From the NCBI GenBank assembly GCA_902619165.1, contig CACNDI010000003.1:122773-186772 (forward strand): a stretch of DNA of 64,000 bases, read 5' to 3'. How positions within the stretch are numbered: position 1 is the first letter of the stretch; each line of letters opens with the position of its first letter. Positions 9,219 through 18,701 of this stretch are shown one piece after another. Source of the DNA: an uncultured Alphaproteobacteria bacterium. Its GTDB lineage: Bacteria; Pseudomonadota; Alphaproteobacteria; Rhodobacterales; Rhodobacteraceae. The position numbers were made by a program, and so were the translations under genes. The notes under the pieces are model-generated. The model ran no database searches. It was not told the origin of the DNA and worked only from the letters and a program-made list of their open reading frames with translations.

Positions 9219-9237
9219 TTAGCTTTCCATCGACAGC

Positions 9238-10050
9238 TTATAGCCCAAATTTCGAGAAATAGTATTTTTCGACTATCTTCGAGTTAATATCATTTATCAA
9301 TGAACTACTGAAGCGAGACAAAAATGATTTCTTTTTATTTATATATTTCAGTTTTATATCTGTTCCGAACTTTGCCTCCAAAATATCTTCCATCATTCCT
9401 ATGCCATCGATGAGACCAAGATCTTTTGCTCTTGCTGCATCCCATACTTCGCCGGTAAAAATTTTTTTTCCTTTTATCTTTTCACCTCTGCGCTCGCTCA
9501 CAAAAGATTTAAAGTTTTCAAAAATGGCTTTTTGGATAGATTTAAGCCGTTTTACGTCACTAGCTTTTTCTGGCTGGAAAGGATCCAGCATACTCTTTTC
9601 TTCCCCAGCCGTGTATACTCTTCTCTCTATACCATATCTGGATATTAGCTCTGAAAAACCAAAACTCGCAGAGATTACACCTATGGAACCAATAATCGAA
9701 TTCATATCCGAGTAAATTTCTTCACCAGCACAAGCCAACCAATAGCCTCCAGATGCTGCAACATCTTCACAGAAGCATAAAACGGGTACTTTTTTTTCTT
9801 CCGATAATTTTAAAATTCTCGATGCTATGAGAGATGATTGTGTAGGGGAACCTCCAGGAGAATTTATTTTTATTGCAATCGCTTTGGCTTTTTCGAACTC
9901 AAAGGCCTTTTCTAATAATTTTTGAGTATTGGAATCGTCCAGACCCCCTGACCCAAATCTACTCACCGCACCTATGACCCCATCTAACCGTATAACTACA
10001 ACCAATGGTTTTCTTCGAAAAAACTTCCTTATACTGCTAATCATACGCAT
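9238..10050 (-). CDS. S49 family signal-peptide-peptidase-like serine protease (short SppA)
   Basis: The 270-residue protein is the short single-domain SppA/SohB type. It has INSPGGSPTQS, the catalytic serine motif AASGGYWLACAG and GSIGVI, then the region VYTAGEEKSMLDPFQPE where the general-base Lys sits. Such enzymes degrade signal peptides or membrane protein fragments. No clear N-terminal transmembrane helix is visible; the N-terminus is basic (RKFFRRK), so it may be peripheral to the inner membrane. The ATG at 10050 is preceded by GGGG at 6-base spacing. It sits 19 bases upstream of the pteridine-reductase-like gene. Confidence 0.85.
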   Translation of the reverse strand: MRMISSIRKFFRRKPLVVVIRLDGVIGAVSRFGSGGLDDSNTQKLLEKAFEFEKAKAIAIKINSPGGSPTQSSLIASRILKLSEEKKVPVLCFCEDVAASGGYWLACAGEEIYSDMNSIIGSIGVISASFGFSELISRYGIERRVYTAGEEKSMLDPFQPEKASDVKRLKSIQKAIFENFKSFVSERRGEKIKGKKIFTGEVWDAARAKDLGLIDGIGMMEDILEAKFGTDIKLKYINKKKSFLSRFSSSLINDINSKIVEKYYFSKFGL

Positions 10051-10185
10051 TGATCACCCCATCAAGAAATTAATTGTTAACATTTTACAAATAATTGTTT
10101 ATGCGCTAATAGTCAAAGCTTATGGGCCATTTCTTAAATCCTAAAAAATGCTAATACGCAAATAATCTCGAAAAGGAACTCAAAA

Positions 10186-11232
10186 TTGAAATTTGTAAAC
10201 TTAGGAAGTACGGAACTAAAAGTAACAGACTTTTGCTTAGGAACAATGACTTGGGGCGAGCAAACTGATGAAGTTGATGCCCATAAACAAATAGAAATGA
10301 GTTTAGATGCGGGAATTAACTTCATCGATACTGCCGAAATGTATCCTGTATGTCCTTTGAGAGCAGAAACCACGGGTGATACTGAAAAAATCCTGGGCAA
10401 CTGGCTTGGTAAAAATCTGCAAAAAAGAAAAGAATTGGTAATTGCTACAAAAATCAGTGGTAAAGGCTATAAGAACGTTAGAAATGGTAAAGGAATTTTC
10501 CCTAAAGAAATCCGGTTAGCGATAGAAGGTAGTCTAAAAAATTTACAAACAGACTATATTGACCTTTATCAATTACATTGGCCAAACAGAGGCAGTTATC
10601 ATTTTAGACAGTATTGGAACTACGACCCTACAAGCCAGGAAAGTAGTGTAGAGCGAGAAAATATTGAGCTAGTGGTTAAGGAATTATATGATCTCAAAAA
10701 AGAGGGAAAAATTAGATATATTGGATTATCTAATGAGACAGCCTGGGGAACAGTGCAGTTTTCCAACGAAGCGAAAAAATATAAGGACTTTTCAATTGCA
10801 TCAATACAAAATGAATATAGCTTACTTTGTCGAATATTTGATACGGACTTGGCTGAAACATGTTTTCACGAAAATGTTAAGTTGCTAGCCTATTCGCCGT
10901 TGGTTGGCGGAATGATCACTGGCAAGTATCTCAATAGTCAAGTGCCCGAAAACTCAAGGCTATCTAGGGTCCCTGATATGTTTGGAAGAGTAACACCAAA
11001 TTCCACTAGAGCAATAGAAGAATATATCGAATTATCTAAGAGTTTTGAATTAGATCCCGTTCATTTAGCTCTAAGCTTTTGTAGATCGAGACCATTTATG
11101 GGATCCGTAATATTTGGTGCATCAAACGTAGATCAACTAAAGTTGATTTTAAAAGGTAAAGACATATACCTCAAAGACGAAATGTTAGCAGAAGTTAACA
11201 AGCTTTATAAAAAAATTCCAATGCCTATGTAA
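10186..11232 (+). CDS. Aldo/keto reductase, Tas-like
   Basis: This 348-residue NADPH-dependent oxidoreductase has the AKR tetrad: Asp and Tyr in FIDTAEMYP, Lys in VIATKISG and His in LYQLHWP. CPLRAETTGDTEKILGNWL after the Tyr is typical of the E. coli Tas/YajO branch, whose physiological substrates are poorly known. The start is a TTG at 10186, preceded by AAGGA at a good distance (10173-10177); no ATG gives a better N-terminus. It is followed after 3 bases by an ABC-2 transporter pair. The 135-base gap upstream (10051-10185) shows no convincing operator. Confidence 0.88.
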   Translation: MKFVNLGSTELKVTDFCLGTMTWGEQTDEVDAHKQIEMSLDAGINFIDTAEMYPVCPLRAETTGDTEKILGNWLGKNLQKRKELVIATKISGKGYKNVRNGKGIFPKEIRLAIEGSLKNLQTDYIDLYQLHWPNRGSYHFRQYWNYDPTSQESSVERENIELVVKELYDLKKEGKIRYIGLSNETAWGTVQFSNEAKKYKDFSIASIQNEYSLLCRIFDTDLAETCFHENVKLLAYSPLVGGMITGKYLNSQVPENSRLSRVPDMFGRVTPNSTRAIEEYIELSKSFELDPVHLALSFCRSRPFMGSVIFGASNVDQLKLILKGKDIYLKDEMLAEVNKLYKKIPMPM

Positions 11233-11235
11233 GTT

Positions 11236-12153
11236 ATGAAAAGTCAAATTTCAATTGAGAATGTCTCAAAAGTATTTGGAACGCATAAAGCTTTAAATAA
11301 TGTTTCCCTTGAAATCAAAAAAGGTGAAATCTTCGCTTTATTAGGGCCAAACGGTGCTGGAAAGACAACATTAATATCAGCTATATGTGGATTATGTAGG
11401 CAATCAACTGGGACTATCAAAGTTAATGATTTCAATACTTTATCTCAATACAAAGAAACCAGAAATCAAATCGGGTTAGTTCCTCAAGAGTTGCCTTTGG
11501 ATGGGTTTGAAAGTGTTTATAACTCATGTCAATTTTCGAGAGGGCTCTTTGGATTAAAAGACAACCGAGATCATATTGAAAAAATTTTAAAAACCTTGTC
11601 ACTCTTTGACAAAAGAGATGAACAGATTTTTGGTCTGTCGGGAGGAATGAAAAGACGTCTCCTTATAGCTAAAGCTTTGGCACATGAACCCAAAATCCTA
11701 TTTCTGGATGAACCCACCGCAGGTGTTGATGTATCATTAAGAAGAGACATATGGAGGCTCATAGAAGATCAAAAAAAAATGGGCGTTACTATCATTCTTA
11801 CAACACATTATATCGAGGAAGCAGAACAATTGGCCGACAGAGTTGGAATTATAAATAAAGGCGAGATTATTCTCGTTAAAGAAAAAACTACTCTTATGAG
11901 TGAATTTAGTAAAAAAACAACTTTTATAAGATTGAGTAAAAAGCTTAAACACCCTTCTTTTATGAAAAAAAACAAAAAGATTTCACTTACAGAGAATGGT
12001 ATGACGCTTAAGCTCGTTGGTATCAACGATACGTCTAATGAATTACAATCTATCGTGAATTTGCTTTCGCAGAATGGTATCGCTTTTACTGAAATCAACA
12101 CAGTGGATAATTCATTAGAGGATATATTTTTGGATTTGGTTGAAACGCAATGA
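11236..12153 (+). CDS. ABC-2 type transporter ATP-binding protein (YadG-like)
   Basis: The 305-residue ATPase has Walker A GPNGAGKTT, signature LSGGMKRRL, Walker B ILFLDEPTAGVD and the switch His in LTTHYIEE. After the nucleotide-binding domain of about 220 residues comes an accessory C-terminal domain. It resembles YadG/NodI-type ATPases that energise exporters of lipids, polysaccharides or drugs. Its stop overlaps the permease start by 4 bases (ATGA), so the two form one transporter. The exported substrate cannot be told from sequence. Confidence 0.9.
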   Translation: MKSQISIENVSKVFGTHKALNNVSLEIKKGEIFALLGPNGAGKTTLISAICGLCRQSTGTIKVNDFNTLSQYKETRNQIGLVPQELPLDGFESVYNSCQFSRGLFGLKDNRDHIEKILKTLSLFDKRDEQIFGLSGGMKRRLLIAKALAHEPKILFLDEPTAGVDVSLRRDIWRLIEDQKKMGVTIILTTHYIEEAEQLADRVGIINKGEIILVKEKTTLMSEFSKKTTFIRLSKKLKHPSFMKKNKKISLTENGMTLKLVGINDTSNELQSIVNLLSQNGIAFTEINTVDNSLEDIFLDLVETQ

Positions 12154-12911
12154 ACATTCAAGCTGCAATAACAATTTACAAATTTGAGATGGCTCGCTTT
12201 AGGCGGACTATCTTTCAGAGCTTAGTAGCTCCGATAATCACGACTTCCCTCTATTTTGTTGTCTTTGGTGCAGCTATCGGGTCAAAGATTGAATCGATTA
12301 ATGGCGTCTCATATGGCTCATTCATAGTACCAGGATTAATAATGCTTTATCTGATGACTGAAAGTATCAACAACGCCGCCTTCGGAATTTATTTTCCAAA
12401 ATTTGTTGGTTCAATTTTCGAAGTCCTATCAGCACCTGTTTCTTCTTTGGAAGCCACTGTTGGTTATGTGGGTGCCGCGGCTTCAAAATCGACGATAATT
12501 GGCTTGATGATCTTTCTTACATCTAATCTATTTGTTACCCATGATATAAAATATCCTTTAGTAATGGCTGTTTTTATAATTTTGACGGCAATTACCTTTT
12601 CTCTTTTTGGATTCATAATTGGTATCTGGGCACAAAACTGGGAGAAGTTGAGTATTATTCCCACTCTACTTGTAACCCCACTAGTATTTCTCGGAGGAAG
12701 CTTTTACTCTATTGATATGTTGCCTGAGTTTTGGCAAAAGGTATCACTACTTAACCCTGTTTTTTATCTTATAAGCGGTTTTAGATGGAGTTTCTTTGGT
12801 ACATCTGAAATACCAATAGCACTTTCTATAGTAGCTATATTGTCGTTTATGGCGATCTGTTTATTAGTTATTGCCATAATTTTCAAAACTGGCTACAGGC
12901 TGCGGACCTAA
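12150..12911 (+). CDS. ABC-2 type transporter permease (YadH-like)
   Basis: The 253-residue membrane protein has six predicted hydrophobic segments, starting with SLVAPIITTSLYFVVFG and ending with ILSFMAICLLVIAIIF. The PTLLVTPLVFLGGSFYSIDMLP segment is the ABC-2 permease signature, close to E. coli YadH. It pairs with the overlapping upstream ATPase. Its stop immediately precedes the end of the convergent glutaryl-CoA dehydrogenase gene, leaving no intergenic base. Confidence 0.88.
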   Translation: MNIQAAITIYKFEMARFRRTIFQSLVAPIITTSLYFVVFGAAIGSKIESINGVSYGSFIVPGLIMLYLMTESINNAAFGIYFPKFVGSIFEVLSAPVSSLEATVGYVGAAASKSTIIGLMIFLTSNLFVTHDIKYPLVMAVFIILTAITFSLFGFIIGIWAQNWEKLSIIPTLLVTPLVFLGGSFYSIDMLPEFWQKVSLLNPVFYLISGFRWSFFGTSEIPIALSIVAILSFMAICLLVIAIIFKTGYRLRT

Positions 12912-14129
12912 TCAGAAAAAGGCTTGAATACCTGTTTGAGCTCTACCCAAAATAAGTGCATGTATATCATGTGTACCCTCGTAAGTATTAACCGTCTCTA
13001 AATTTTGGGCGTGGCGCATCACACCGTACTCAGAGGATATACCGTTCCCTCCATGCATATCTCTTGCTTGACGAGCGATGTCCAGTGCTTTACCACAATT
13101 GTTTCTTTTCATCAGGCTTATTGCTTCTGGTGCACCGAGATCCTTATCTATCAGTCTACCTAGCCTTAGCGCTCCTTGTAGGCCTAACGTAATCTCGGTT
13201 TGCATATCAGCCAATTTTTTCTGAAATAATTGAGTCCCGGCCAAGGGCTTATTAAATTGCTTTCTCGATAGACCGTAATCTCTAGCTGCATGCCAGCAAA
13301 ATTCAGCAGCGCCCATCGCTCCCCAGGCTATGCCATATCTCGCCATGTTTAAACAACTGAAGGGTCCTTTCAAACCCTCAACATCCTCTAAAATATTTTC
13401 TTCAGGAACAAAGACATTATTAAAACTTATTTCACCAGTAACAGAAGCACGCAAGCTCAATTTTCCAGGTATTTTTTTCGTTTCCAGTCCATCGAAATTC
13501 TTTTCTAATATGAAGCCTTTAATTTTATTTTCATGAAATTCTGACTTTGCCCAAATAACGAAAACATCTGCTATGGGAGCATTCGAAATCCACATTTTTG
13601 AGCCATTCAGCTCAAATCCACCGGCAACTTTTTTTGCTTTTGTTGTCATAGAAGCTGGGTCAGAACCAGAGTTTGCTTCTGTGAGCCCAAAGCAGCCAAC
13701 ACTTTCGCCAGATGCCAATTTTGGTAAGTATTTTTCTTTTTGTGATTGGGATCCAAATTTAGATATTGGATACATTACAAGCGATGATTGAACTGACATC
13801 ATAGACCTGTAGCCTGAGTCCACTTTCTCTATTTCTCTTGTTATTAATCCGTATGAAACGTAATTAGCTCCTAACCCCCCAAATTCCTCCGGTATTGTAC
13901 ACCCTAGCAATCCGGTTTCACCCATGAGTTTGAAAATGCCCTCGTCTATAATTTCTTCGTTATAAGCTTTTTCGACTCGCACGCTTAGCTCCTTTTTAGC
14001 AAAAGAAGCAGCTGTTTCACTAATCATTCTTTCCTCTTCTGAAAGTTGATCCGTCATCAGAAAAGGGTCGGCCCAGTTAAAAAAAGCGTCCCTGACTTTT
14101 TTTTCTTTTACTTCGATAGTGTCTTTCAT
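12912..14129 (-). CDS. gcdH: Glutaryl-CoA dehydrogenase
   Basis: The enzyme oxidises and decarboxylates glutaryl-CoA to crotonyl-CoA with FAD in lysine, tryptophan or glutarate breakdown. The 405-residue sequence has acyl-CoA dehydrogenase motifs ([21 protein letters not shown]) and the diagnostic C-terminal block [19 protein letters not shown] then [19 protein letters not shown], containing the catalytic Glu of YEG and the glutaryl-CoA dehydrogenase-specific surroundings. The N-terminal [19 protein letters not shown] is also family-typical. AAAGGGA precedes the ATG. It is monocistronic and divergent from the aminotransferase. Confidence 0.94.
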   Translation of the reverse strand: MKDTIEVKEKKVRDAFFNWADPFLMTDQLSEEERMISETAASFAKKELSVRVEKAYNEEIIDEGIFKLMGETGLLGCTIPEEFGGLGANYVSYGLITREIEKVDSGYRSMMSVQSSLVMYPISKFGSQSQKEKYLPKLASGESVGCFGLTEANSGSDPASMTTKAKKVAGGFELNGSKMWISNAPIADVFVIWAKSEFHENKIKGFILEKNFDGLETKKIPGKLSLRASVTGEISFNNVFVPEENILEDVEGLKGPFSCLNMARYGIAWGAMGAAEFCWHAARDYGLSRKQFNKPLAGTQLFQKKLADMQTEITLGLQGALRLGRLIDKDLGAPEAISLMKRNNCGKALDIARQARDMHGGNGISSEYGVMRHAQNLETVNTYEGTHDIHALILGRAQTGIQAFF

Positions 14130-14141
14130 AGAGATTCCCTT

Positions 14142-14170
14142 TTGACTTTTTAGGATTTTGATACTTTAAT
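14142..14170 (+). promoter_or_regulatory. Candidate sigma-70-type promoter for the aminotransferase gene
   Basis: A TTGACT box (14142-14147) and a TTTAAT box (14165-14170) are separated by exactly 17 bases. Each differs from the consensus at one position. They lie in the 129-base gap between the divergent gcdH and aminotransferase genes and would give a leader of about 80 bases. AT-rich DNA yields such matches by chance, so this is only a candidate. Confidence 0.35.
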
Positions 14171-14258
14171 TATAGTATTGTGTTTAAAAAAATACAGTGT
14201 TTTGGGGGAAGTTTTTCATTGCCACCATTTTTAACGTAAAAAAATAGGATTTAGACAA

Positions 14259-15578
14259 ATGGCCAATAATATTATTAAGAATTCATTAGAAAATCATTGG
14301 ATGCCGTTTACCGATAACAGAGGCTTTAAGATAGACCCAAGACTTATTACAGAAGCCTCAGGTGTATATATGACTAGCCATAAGAATACAAAAATCATTG
14401 ATGGGTCTTCTGGCTTATTTTGTTCTCCTGCTGGACACTGTCATCCAAAAATTATTGAAGCAGTTCACAATCAGCTGAAGAAGAACACCTACACATCTCC
14501 TTTTGGTATGGGCCATCCAGCCAGTTTCGAACTAGCAGATAAAGTCTCGGAACTTACTCCAGAAGAAATGAACCATGTATTTTTTGTAAATTCAGGTTCC
14601 GAAGCTATAGATACAGCATTAAAAATAATAATGTCCTATAATTCTGCTACTAGTCAAAATAGGCATCGTTTTGTAAGTAGAGAAAGAGCTTATCATGGGG
14701 TCAATATTGGCGGAGTATCTTTATCTGGAATGGTTAATAATCGAAGAACCTTTCCCGTAGTTATGCCGAACGTTGTGTTAATGCGACATACATGGACCGG
14801 AGAAGAGCTTAAAGTTAAAGGGCAACCTAAAAATGGTGTTGAACTAGCTAATGATCTAGAAAGGTTTGCACAGGCTTATGGGGGCAATACCATCGCCGCT
14901 TGTTTTGTTGAGCCAGTTGCAGGGTCGACGGGAACTTTAGTACCTCCCGAAGGGTACCTTGAAAGACTAAGAGAAATATGTGACGAACATGGAATTTTAC
15001 TTGTTTTTGACGAAGTAATAACTGGTTTTGGTCGAATGGGAACTCCTTTTGCTTCGCAAAAATTTGATGTAACGCCAGATATTATGACAATGGCAAAAGC
15101 AATTACAAATGGTTCAATGCCAATGGGGGCAGTATGTGTCAAAGACCATATTTATGAAACCGTTACAGATAACTCTAACCCAGATACTATTGAGTTTTTC
15201 CACGGATATACTTATTCAGGTCACCCAGGCTCATGTGCAGCGGGTTTGGCATCACTTGAAATATATGAAGAAGAAGATTTATTTAACAGAGCTAATGAAA
15301 TGTCTAGCTATTTTCTTAATTCGCTATTTTCACTCTGCGATCATCCACTAGTAAAAGATGTGAGAGGAATTGGGATGATGGGCGGAGTAGAGCTTCATGC
15401 CGACGGGCACCCGGGAAAACGAGGAACAAAATTCCAAAAAGAGTTATTCTGGGAGGGTCTACACGTCAAATTTACTGGCGACTCAGGAATTGTAGCTCCA
15501 ATGTTCATTTCTGAGCATAAACATATTGATGAGATCATTGAAAAGTTTAGGAGTACCCTAAACAAACACGGGAATTAA
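14259..15578 (+). CDS. Class III omega-aminotransferase, beta-alanine-pyruvate type
   Basis: This PLP enzyme of 439 residues is of the class III family. HWMPFTDNRGFK at the N-terminus and SGLFCSPAGHCHP are typical of beta-alanine:pyruvate transaminases. The PLP-lysine lies in MTMAKAITNG, the cofactor-contacting Asp in LVFDEVITGFGR, and VNSGSEAIDTALK binds the phosphate. It probably moves the amino group of beta-alanine or a related omega-amine to pyruvate, giving malonate semialdehyde and alanine. The exact amine is inferred. It is followed 16 bases later by selO. Confidence 0.88.
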   Translation: MANNIIKNSLENHWMPFTDNRGFKIDPRLITEASGVYMTSHKNTKIIDGSSGLFCSPAGHCHPKIIEAVHNQLKKNTYTSPFGMGHPASFELADKVSELTPEEMNHVFFVNSGSEAIDTALKIIMSYNSATSQNRHRFVSRERAYHGVNIGGVSLSGMVNNRRTFPVVMPNVVLMRHTWTGEELKVKGQPKNGVELANDLERFAQAYGGNTIAACFVEPVAGSTGTLVPPEGYLERLREICDEHGILLVFDEVITGFGRMGTPFASQKFDVTPDIMTMAKAITNGSMPMGAVCVKDHIYETVTDNSNPDTIEFFHGYTYSGHPGSCAAGLASLEIYEEEDLFNRANEMSSYFLNSLFSLCDHPLVKDVRGIGMMGGVELHADGHPGKRGTKFQKELFWEGLHVKFTGDSGIVAPMFISEHKHIDEIIEKFRSTLNKHGN

Positions 15579-15593
15579 CCGAACGAAGATTTA

Positions 15594-17081
15594 ATGATGA
15601 ATTCCATTAATTTGGAGAATACATACACATCTCTGCCTCGAGAATTTTTCAGGTATACAGAGGCAGAGACTATGCCTGATGTCACTGTGATCACGATAAA
15701 TGAAAAATTGGCAGACTTGCTTAACATCGATATTGGTTTTTTAAAAAGTCAATCTGGCCTTAAATTTCTAAGTGGAAAAAATTCCAAAACGCTTCCTAAT
15801 TCTATTTCTCTAGCATACGCAGGGCATCAATTCGGGCATTTAGTACCACAATTAGGGGATGGTCGCGCAGTTCTACTGGGAGACAAAATTTGTCAAGATG
15901 GTGTGAGGCGAGACATACAACTAAAAGGAAGTGGAAAAACATACTTCTCTCGAGGAGGAGATGGTAGAGCGGGAATAGGACCTGTAATTAGAGAGTATCT
16001 AATTTCAGAGAGCATGCATCATTTGGGAGTTCCTACCACTAGGTCTTTAGCTGTTTTATTAACCGGGGAAAAGGTTGTTAGAGCAGAGGTTTCTCCTGGA
16101 GCGATGCTTGCAAGGGTTGCAACAAGCCATGTTAGAGTTGGTACATTTGAGTTTTTTGCAATAAGAAATCAGAAGGACCATATAAGAAAGTTGGCCGATT
16201 TTATGATTGAAAGAAGCCATCCAGACCTCTCTGCCAAAACGGAAAAATATGAATTATTTTTTGAGAGAATAGTTAAAGGTCAAGCTAGCTTAGTTGCTCA
16301 ATGGAACTCAGTTGGTTTTATTCATGGCGTAATGAATACAGATAATACCTCCATATCTTGCGAGACAATCGATTATGGGCCATGTGCGTTTATGGATTCT
16401 TATGAAGCAAATAAAGTTTTTAGCTCAATAGACCAGCATGGAAGATACGCTTTCTCTAACCAATCACGTGTAGCTCCATGGAACCTAAGCAGGTTGGCAG
16501 AAACCATTTTATTTTTAATTTCAAAGAATACGTCCGACGCGATAAAAGTAGTTGAAAAAATTCTTTTTGATTTTGATAAAAATTTCAACGCTTCTCTAGA
16601 TATATTATCATCTCGCAAATTAGGGTTTAAAAATTACTCAAAAAAAACAAGCTCGCTTTATTCCGAATTACTCATTTTAATGGAGGTTGGCAAAGCGGAT
16701 TTTACAGGGACTTTTAAGTCACTCAAAGAAACCCTAATTAAAGAAGACGACATTATCTTCTTAAACAATTTCAGAAATTTAGATGAGGAGAACCAGCACG
16801 CTATTAGTCAATGGTTAAGTGCATGGAGAAAATTATTACAGGAAAATAGCGAGAGTAAAACCGAGGCAATTGAATTTCTAAGTTCAAGCAACCCTACGTT
16901 TATCATGAGAAACCATCTTGTTGAGAACGCTATTGGGAAAGCTACTAAGGGTGACTTTTCTGATTTTGATATTCTATGTGATTTATTAACTATGCCTTTT
17001 GAAATTAAGGAAAATCATGAAGAGTTCTATAAACCACCAACAGCTAGCCAAGTTGTACATCAAACTTTCTGTGGGACATGA
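15594..17081 (+). CDS. selO: Protein adenylyltransferase SelO (YdiU/UPF0061)
   Basis: SelO is a pseudokinase-fold enzyme that transfers AMP to Ser/Thr/Tyr residues of target proteins, linked to redox stress. The 495-residue protein has the signature block LKGSGKTYFSRGGDGRAGIG, then VIREYLISESMHHLGVPTTR, GVMNTDNTSI and IDYGPCAFMD (nucleotide and metal binding). The C-terminus ends QTFCGT, with Cys at the place where eukaryotic homologues have selenocysteine. The first ATG at 15594 is used; the next codon is also ATG. The stop overlaps the next gene as ATGA. Confidence 0.93.
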   Translation: MMNSINLENTYTSLPREFFRYTEAETMPDVTVITINEKLADLLNIDIGFLKSQSGLKFLSGKNSKTLPNSISLAYAGHQFGHLVPQLGDGRAVLLGDKICQDGVRRDIQLKGSGKTYFSRGGDGRAGIGPVIREYLISESMHHLGVPTTRSLAVLLTGEKVVRAEVSPGAMLARVATSHVRVGTFEFFAIRNQKDHIRKLADFMIERSHPDLSAKTEKYELFFERIVKGQASLVAQWNSVGFIHGVMNTDNTSISCETIDYGPCAFMDSYEANKVFSSIDQHGRYAFSNQSRVAPWNLSRLAETILFLISKNTSDAIKVVEKILFDFDKNFNASLDILSSRKLGFKNYSKKTSSLYSELLILMEVGKADFTGTFKSLKETLIKEDDIIFLNNFRNLDEENQHAISQWLSAWRKLLQENSESKTEAIEFLSSSNPTFIMRNHLVENAIGKATKGDFSDFDILCDLLTMPFEIKENHEEFYKPPTASQVVHQTFCGT

Positions 17082-17596
17082 TGTTTGCAAGTAAAAGTTT
17101 AATTGTTCCAACCCATTACAATAAATTTCAAATCCTCATACATTGGATCGTCGTCTTTGTCATACTGTTACAAATGATCACTGGTGATAAAATTGCCTTA
17201 GAGTTTTTAGAACTTCGTAATGAGGCCATCACCAAAAACGGAGATATAAGCAATAGCCAATTTCATATATTAGGAGGCGTATTTATATTTTTACTTTTGG
17301 CTATTAGAGTTTTTCTAAGAATAAAATTTGGTGTCCCTATTCCCACAAAAAAAACAAATGCACTATTGAAATTTTTATCGACTTTTGTGCATTTGGGGAT
17401 TTACTTCATTCTTTTTGCTATTCCTATTACCGGTCTTTTAGCCTTTTCAACTGTCAATATCGATCTGGGTATAGCTCACAAAATTCTAGTTAACATATTA
17501 TACCTCTTTATAATAATTCATCTCATTGGCGTTGCTTATCATCAAATTTTTCTTGGGGATAATATTATGCAAAGGATTACTAGCTGGAGATCATAG
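17078..17596 (+). CDS. Cytochrome b561-family membrane protein
   Basis: The 172-residue protein has four hydrophobic helices with the histidines expected of a di-heme b561: LIHWIVVFVILLQM (helix 1), FHILGGVFIFLLLAIR (helix 2), FVHLGIYFILFAIPITG (helix 3) and IIHLIGVAYHQI (helix 4). Bacterial members such as CybB move electrons between ubiquinol and a periplasmic acceptor, including superoxide. The start overlaps the selO stop (ATGA), so the two are translated together, which suggests a shared redox context. The end is one base from the convergent cobT end. Confidence 0.87.
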   Translation: MMFASKSLIVPTHYNKFQILIHWIVVFVILLQMITGDKIALEFLELRNEAITKNGDISNSQFHILGGVFIFLLLAIRVFLRIKFGVPIPTKKTNALLKFLSTFVHLGIYFILFAIPITGLLAFSTVNIDLGIAHKILVNILYLFIIIHLIGVAYHQIFLGDNIMQRITSWRS

Positions 17597-17597
17597 C

Positions 17598-18623
17598 TTA
17601 TTGTTTTCCAGAAACTCCTGCATCTTCAAAAGTGGCCATTTCTACATGGCACTTGAAAGCCGCTTTGACTATGGAGGTAGCTAAAGCAGCGCCGGACCCT
17701 TCCCCTAAGGCCATATCTAGACGCAAAATAGCCTTTTTGTTTAACATCTTTAGTAGCAACTGATGCCCTGGTTCCTTTGAGCAGTGCCCAATTAAACAAT
17801 GATCAAGGATATCCTTCCTTTCGAAGAAAATCGGTAATACTGCTGCAGTACAAATAAAACCATCTAAAATTACTGGCACCGAATAATGCTTCGCAGCTAC
17901 TACAGCTCCACAAATCGCTGCTTGTTCTCTACCGCCTAGGGATACTCCTGCATCGAGAGGTCTTATGATACCAGGCCGATTTGTCTTCACTGCTCTTTCA
18001 ATTATATTGCCCTTATGTATCACCTGATCTTGGTTAGAGCCAGTTCCTGGCCCTACCCATGAACTCACATCATGATTAAAAAAGTAATAACATAATGCTG
18101 ATGCAATTGTTGTGTTACCAATCCCCATTTCTCCCAATGTTATTAGATCCATATTCTCTGAAACTGCACGCAACCCTACGTTGAAGGACTCAATAAACTC
18201 TCTCTCATCCATGGCGCGTCCAATGGATATATCAGCCGTCGGTTTTTCTAGATCGATCGGGATAACCTCGAGGTTGATTTCGTTTGACTCACATATCTTA
18301 TTTATTGCTGCTTTTCCCAATTTAAACGTTTCTACCATCTGAAAAGTAACTTCTTGGGGAAATGGGTTTACTGATTGTCTACAAACACCATGATTACCAG
18401 CAAATACAATAGTGGATATCTTCTCCATGTCTTTCATAGTCTTTTTACCCCAAGAGGACAGAAAAACTGCTATGTCTTCAAGCTGACCTAGGGAATTGGC
18501 TGGTTTCAACAAATTCTTTTGTCTTTCAACAGCTTTTTCTTTTAGTTCTTTGGACCATGTTGGTGCGCTATCTACTAAATTAAAGATATCACCTATAGTG
18601 CGGACTAATTCTAATTTTTTCAT
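17598..18623 (-). CDS. cobT: Nicotinate-nucleotide-dimethylbenzimidazole phosphoribosyltransferase
   Basis: CobT makes alpha-ribazole phosphate, the lower-ligand precursor of cobalamin. The 341-residue protein has FAGNHGVCRQSVNPFPQEVT, LGEMGIGNTTIASAL, GPGTGSNQDQ and, near the C-terminus, LDMALGEGSGAALA with the catalytic Glu. It is transcribed alone, divergent from cobD-cobC with a 78-base gap. This name follows the enteric nomenclature (cobU in P. denitrificans) and is not the CobT chelatase subunit, which is absent from the window. Confidence 0.95.
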   Translation of the reverse strand: MKKLELVRTIGDIFNLVDSAPTWSKELKEKAVERQKNLLKPANSLGQLEDIAVFLSSWGKKTMKDMEKISTIVFAGNHGVCRQSVNPFPQEVTFQMVETFKLGKAAINKICESNEINLEVIPIDLEKPTADISIGRAMDEREFIESFNVGLRAVSENMDLITLGEMGIGNTTIASALCYYFFNHDVSSWVGPGTGSNQDQVIHKGNIIERAVKTNRPGIIRPLDAGVSLGGREQAAICGAVVAAKHYSVPVILDGFICTAAVLPIFFERKDILDHCLIGHCSKEPGHQLLLKMLNKKAILRLDMALGEGSGAALATSIVKAAFKCHVEMATFEDAGVSGKQ

Positions 18624-18701
18624 AAAAACTCAATACGGATGTGTTAAAACGACTTAAATCTGGATATAAAAATTTAAAGGCAAAGACAACTGATTATTAC
18701 T

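Noticed and set aside
18624..18701. Second cobalamin riboswitch between cobT and cobD
   Set aside because: The gap is only 78 bases and contains no B12 box or aptamer core.
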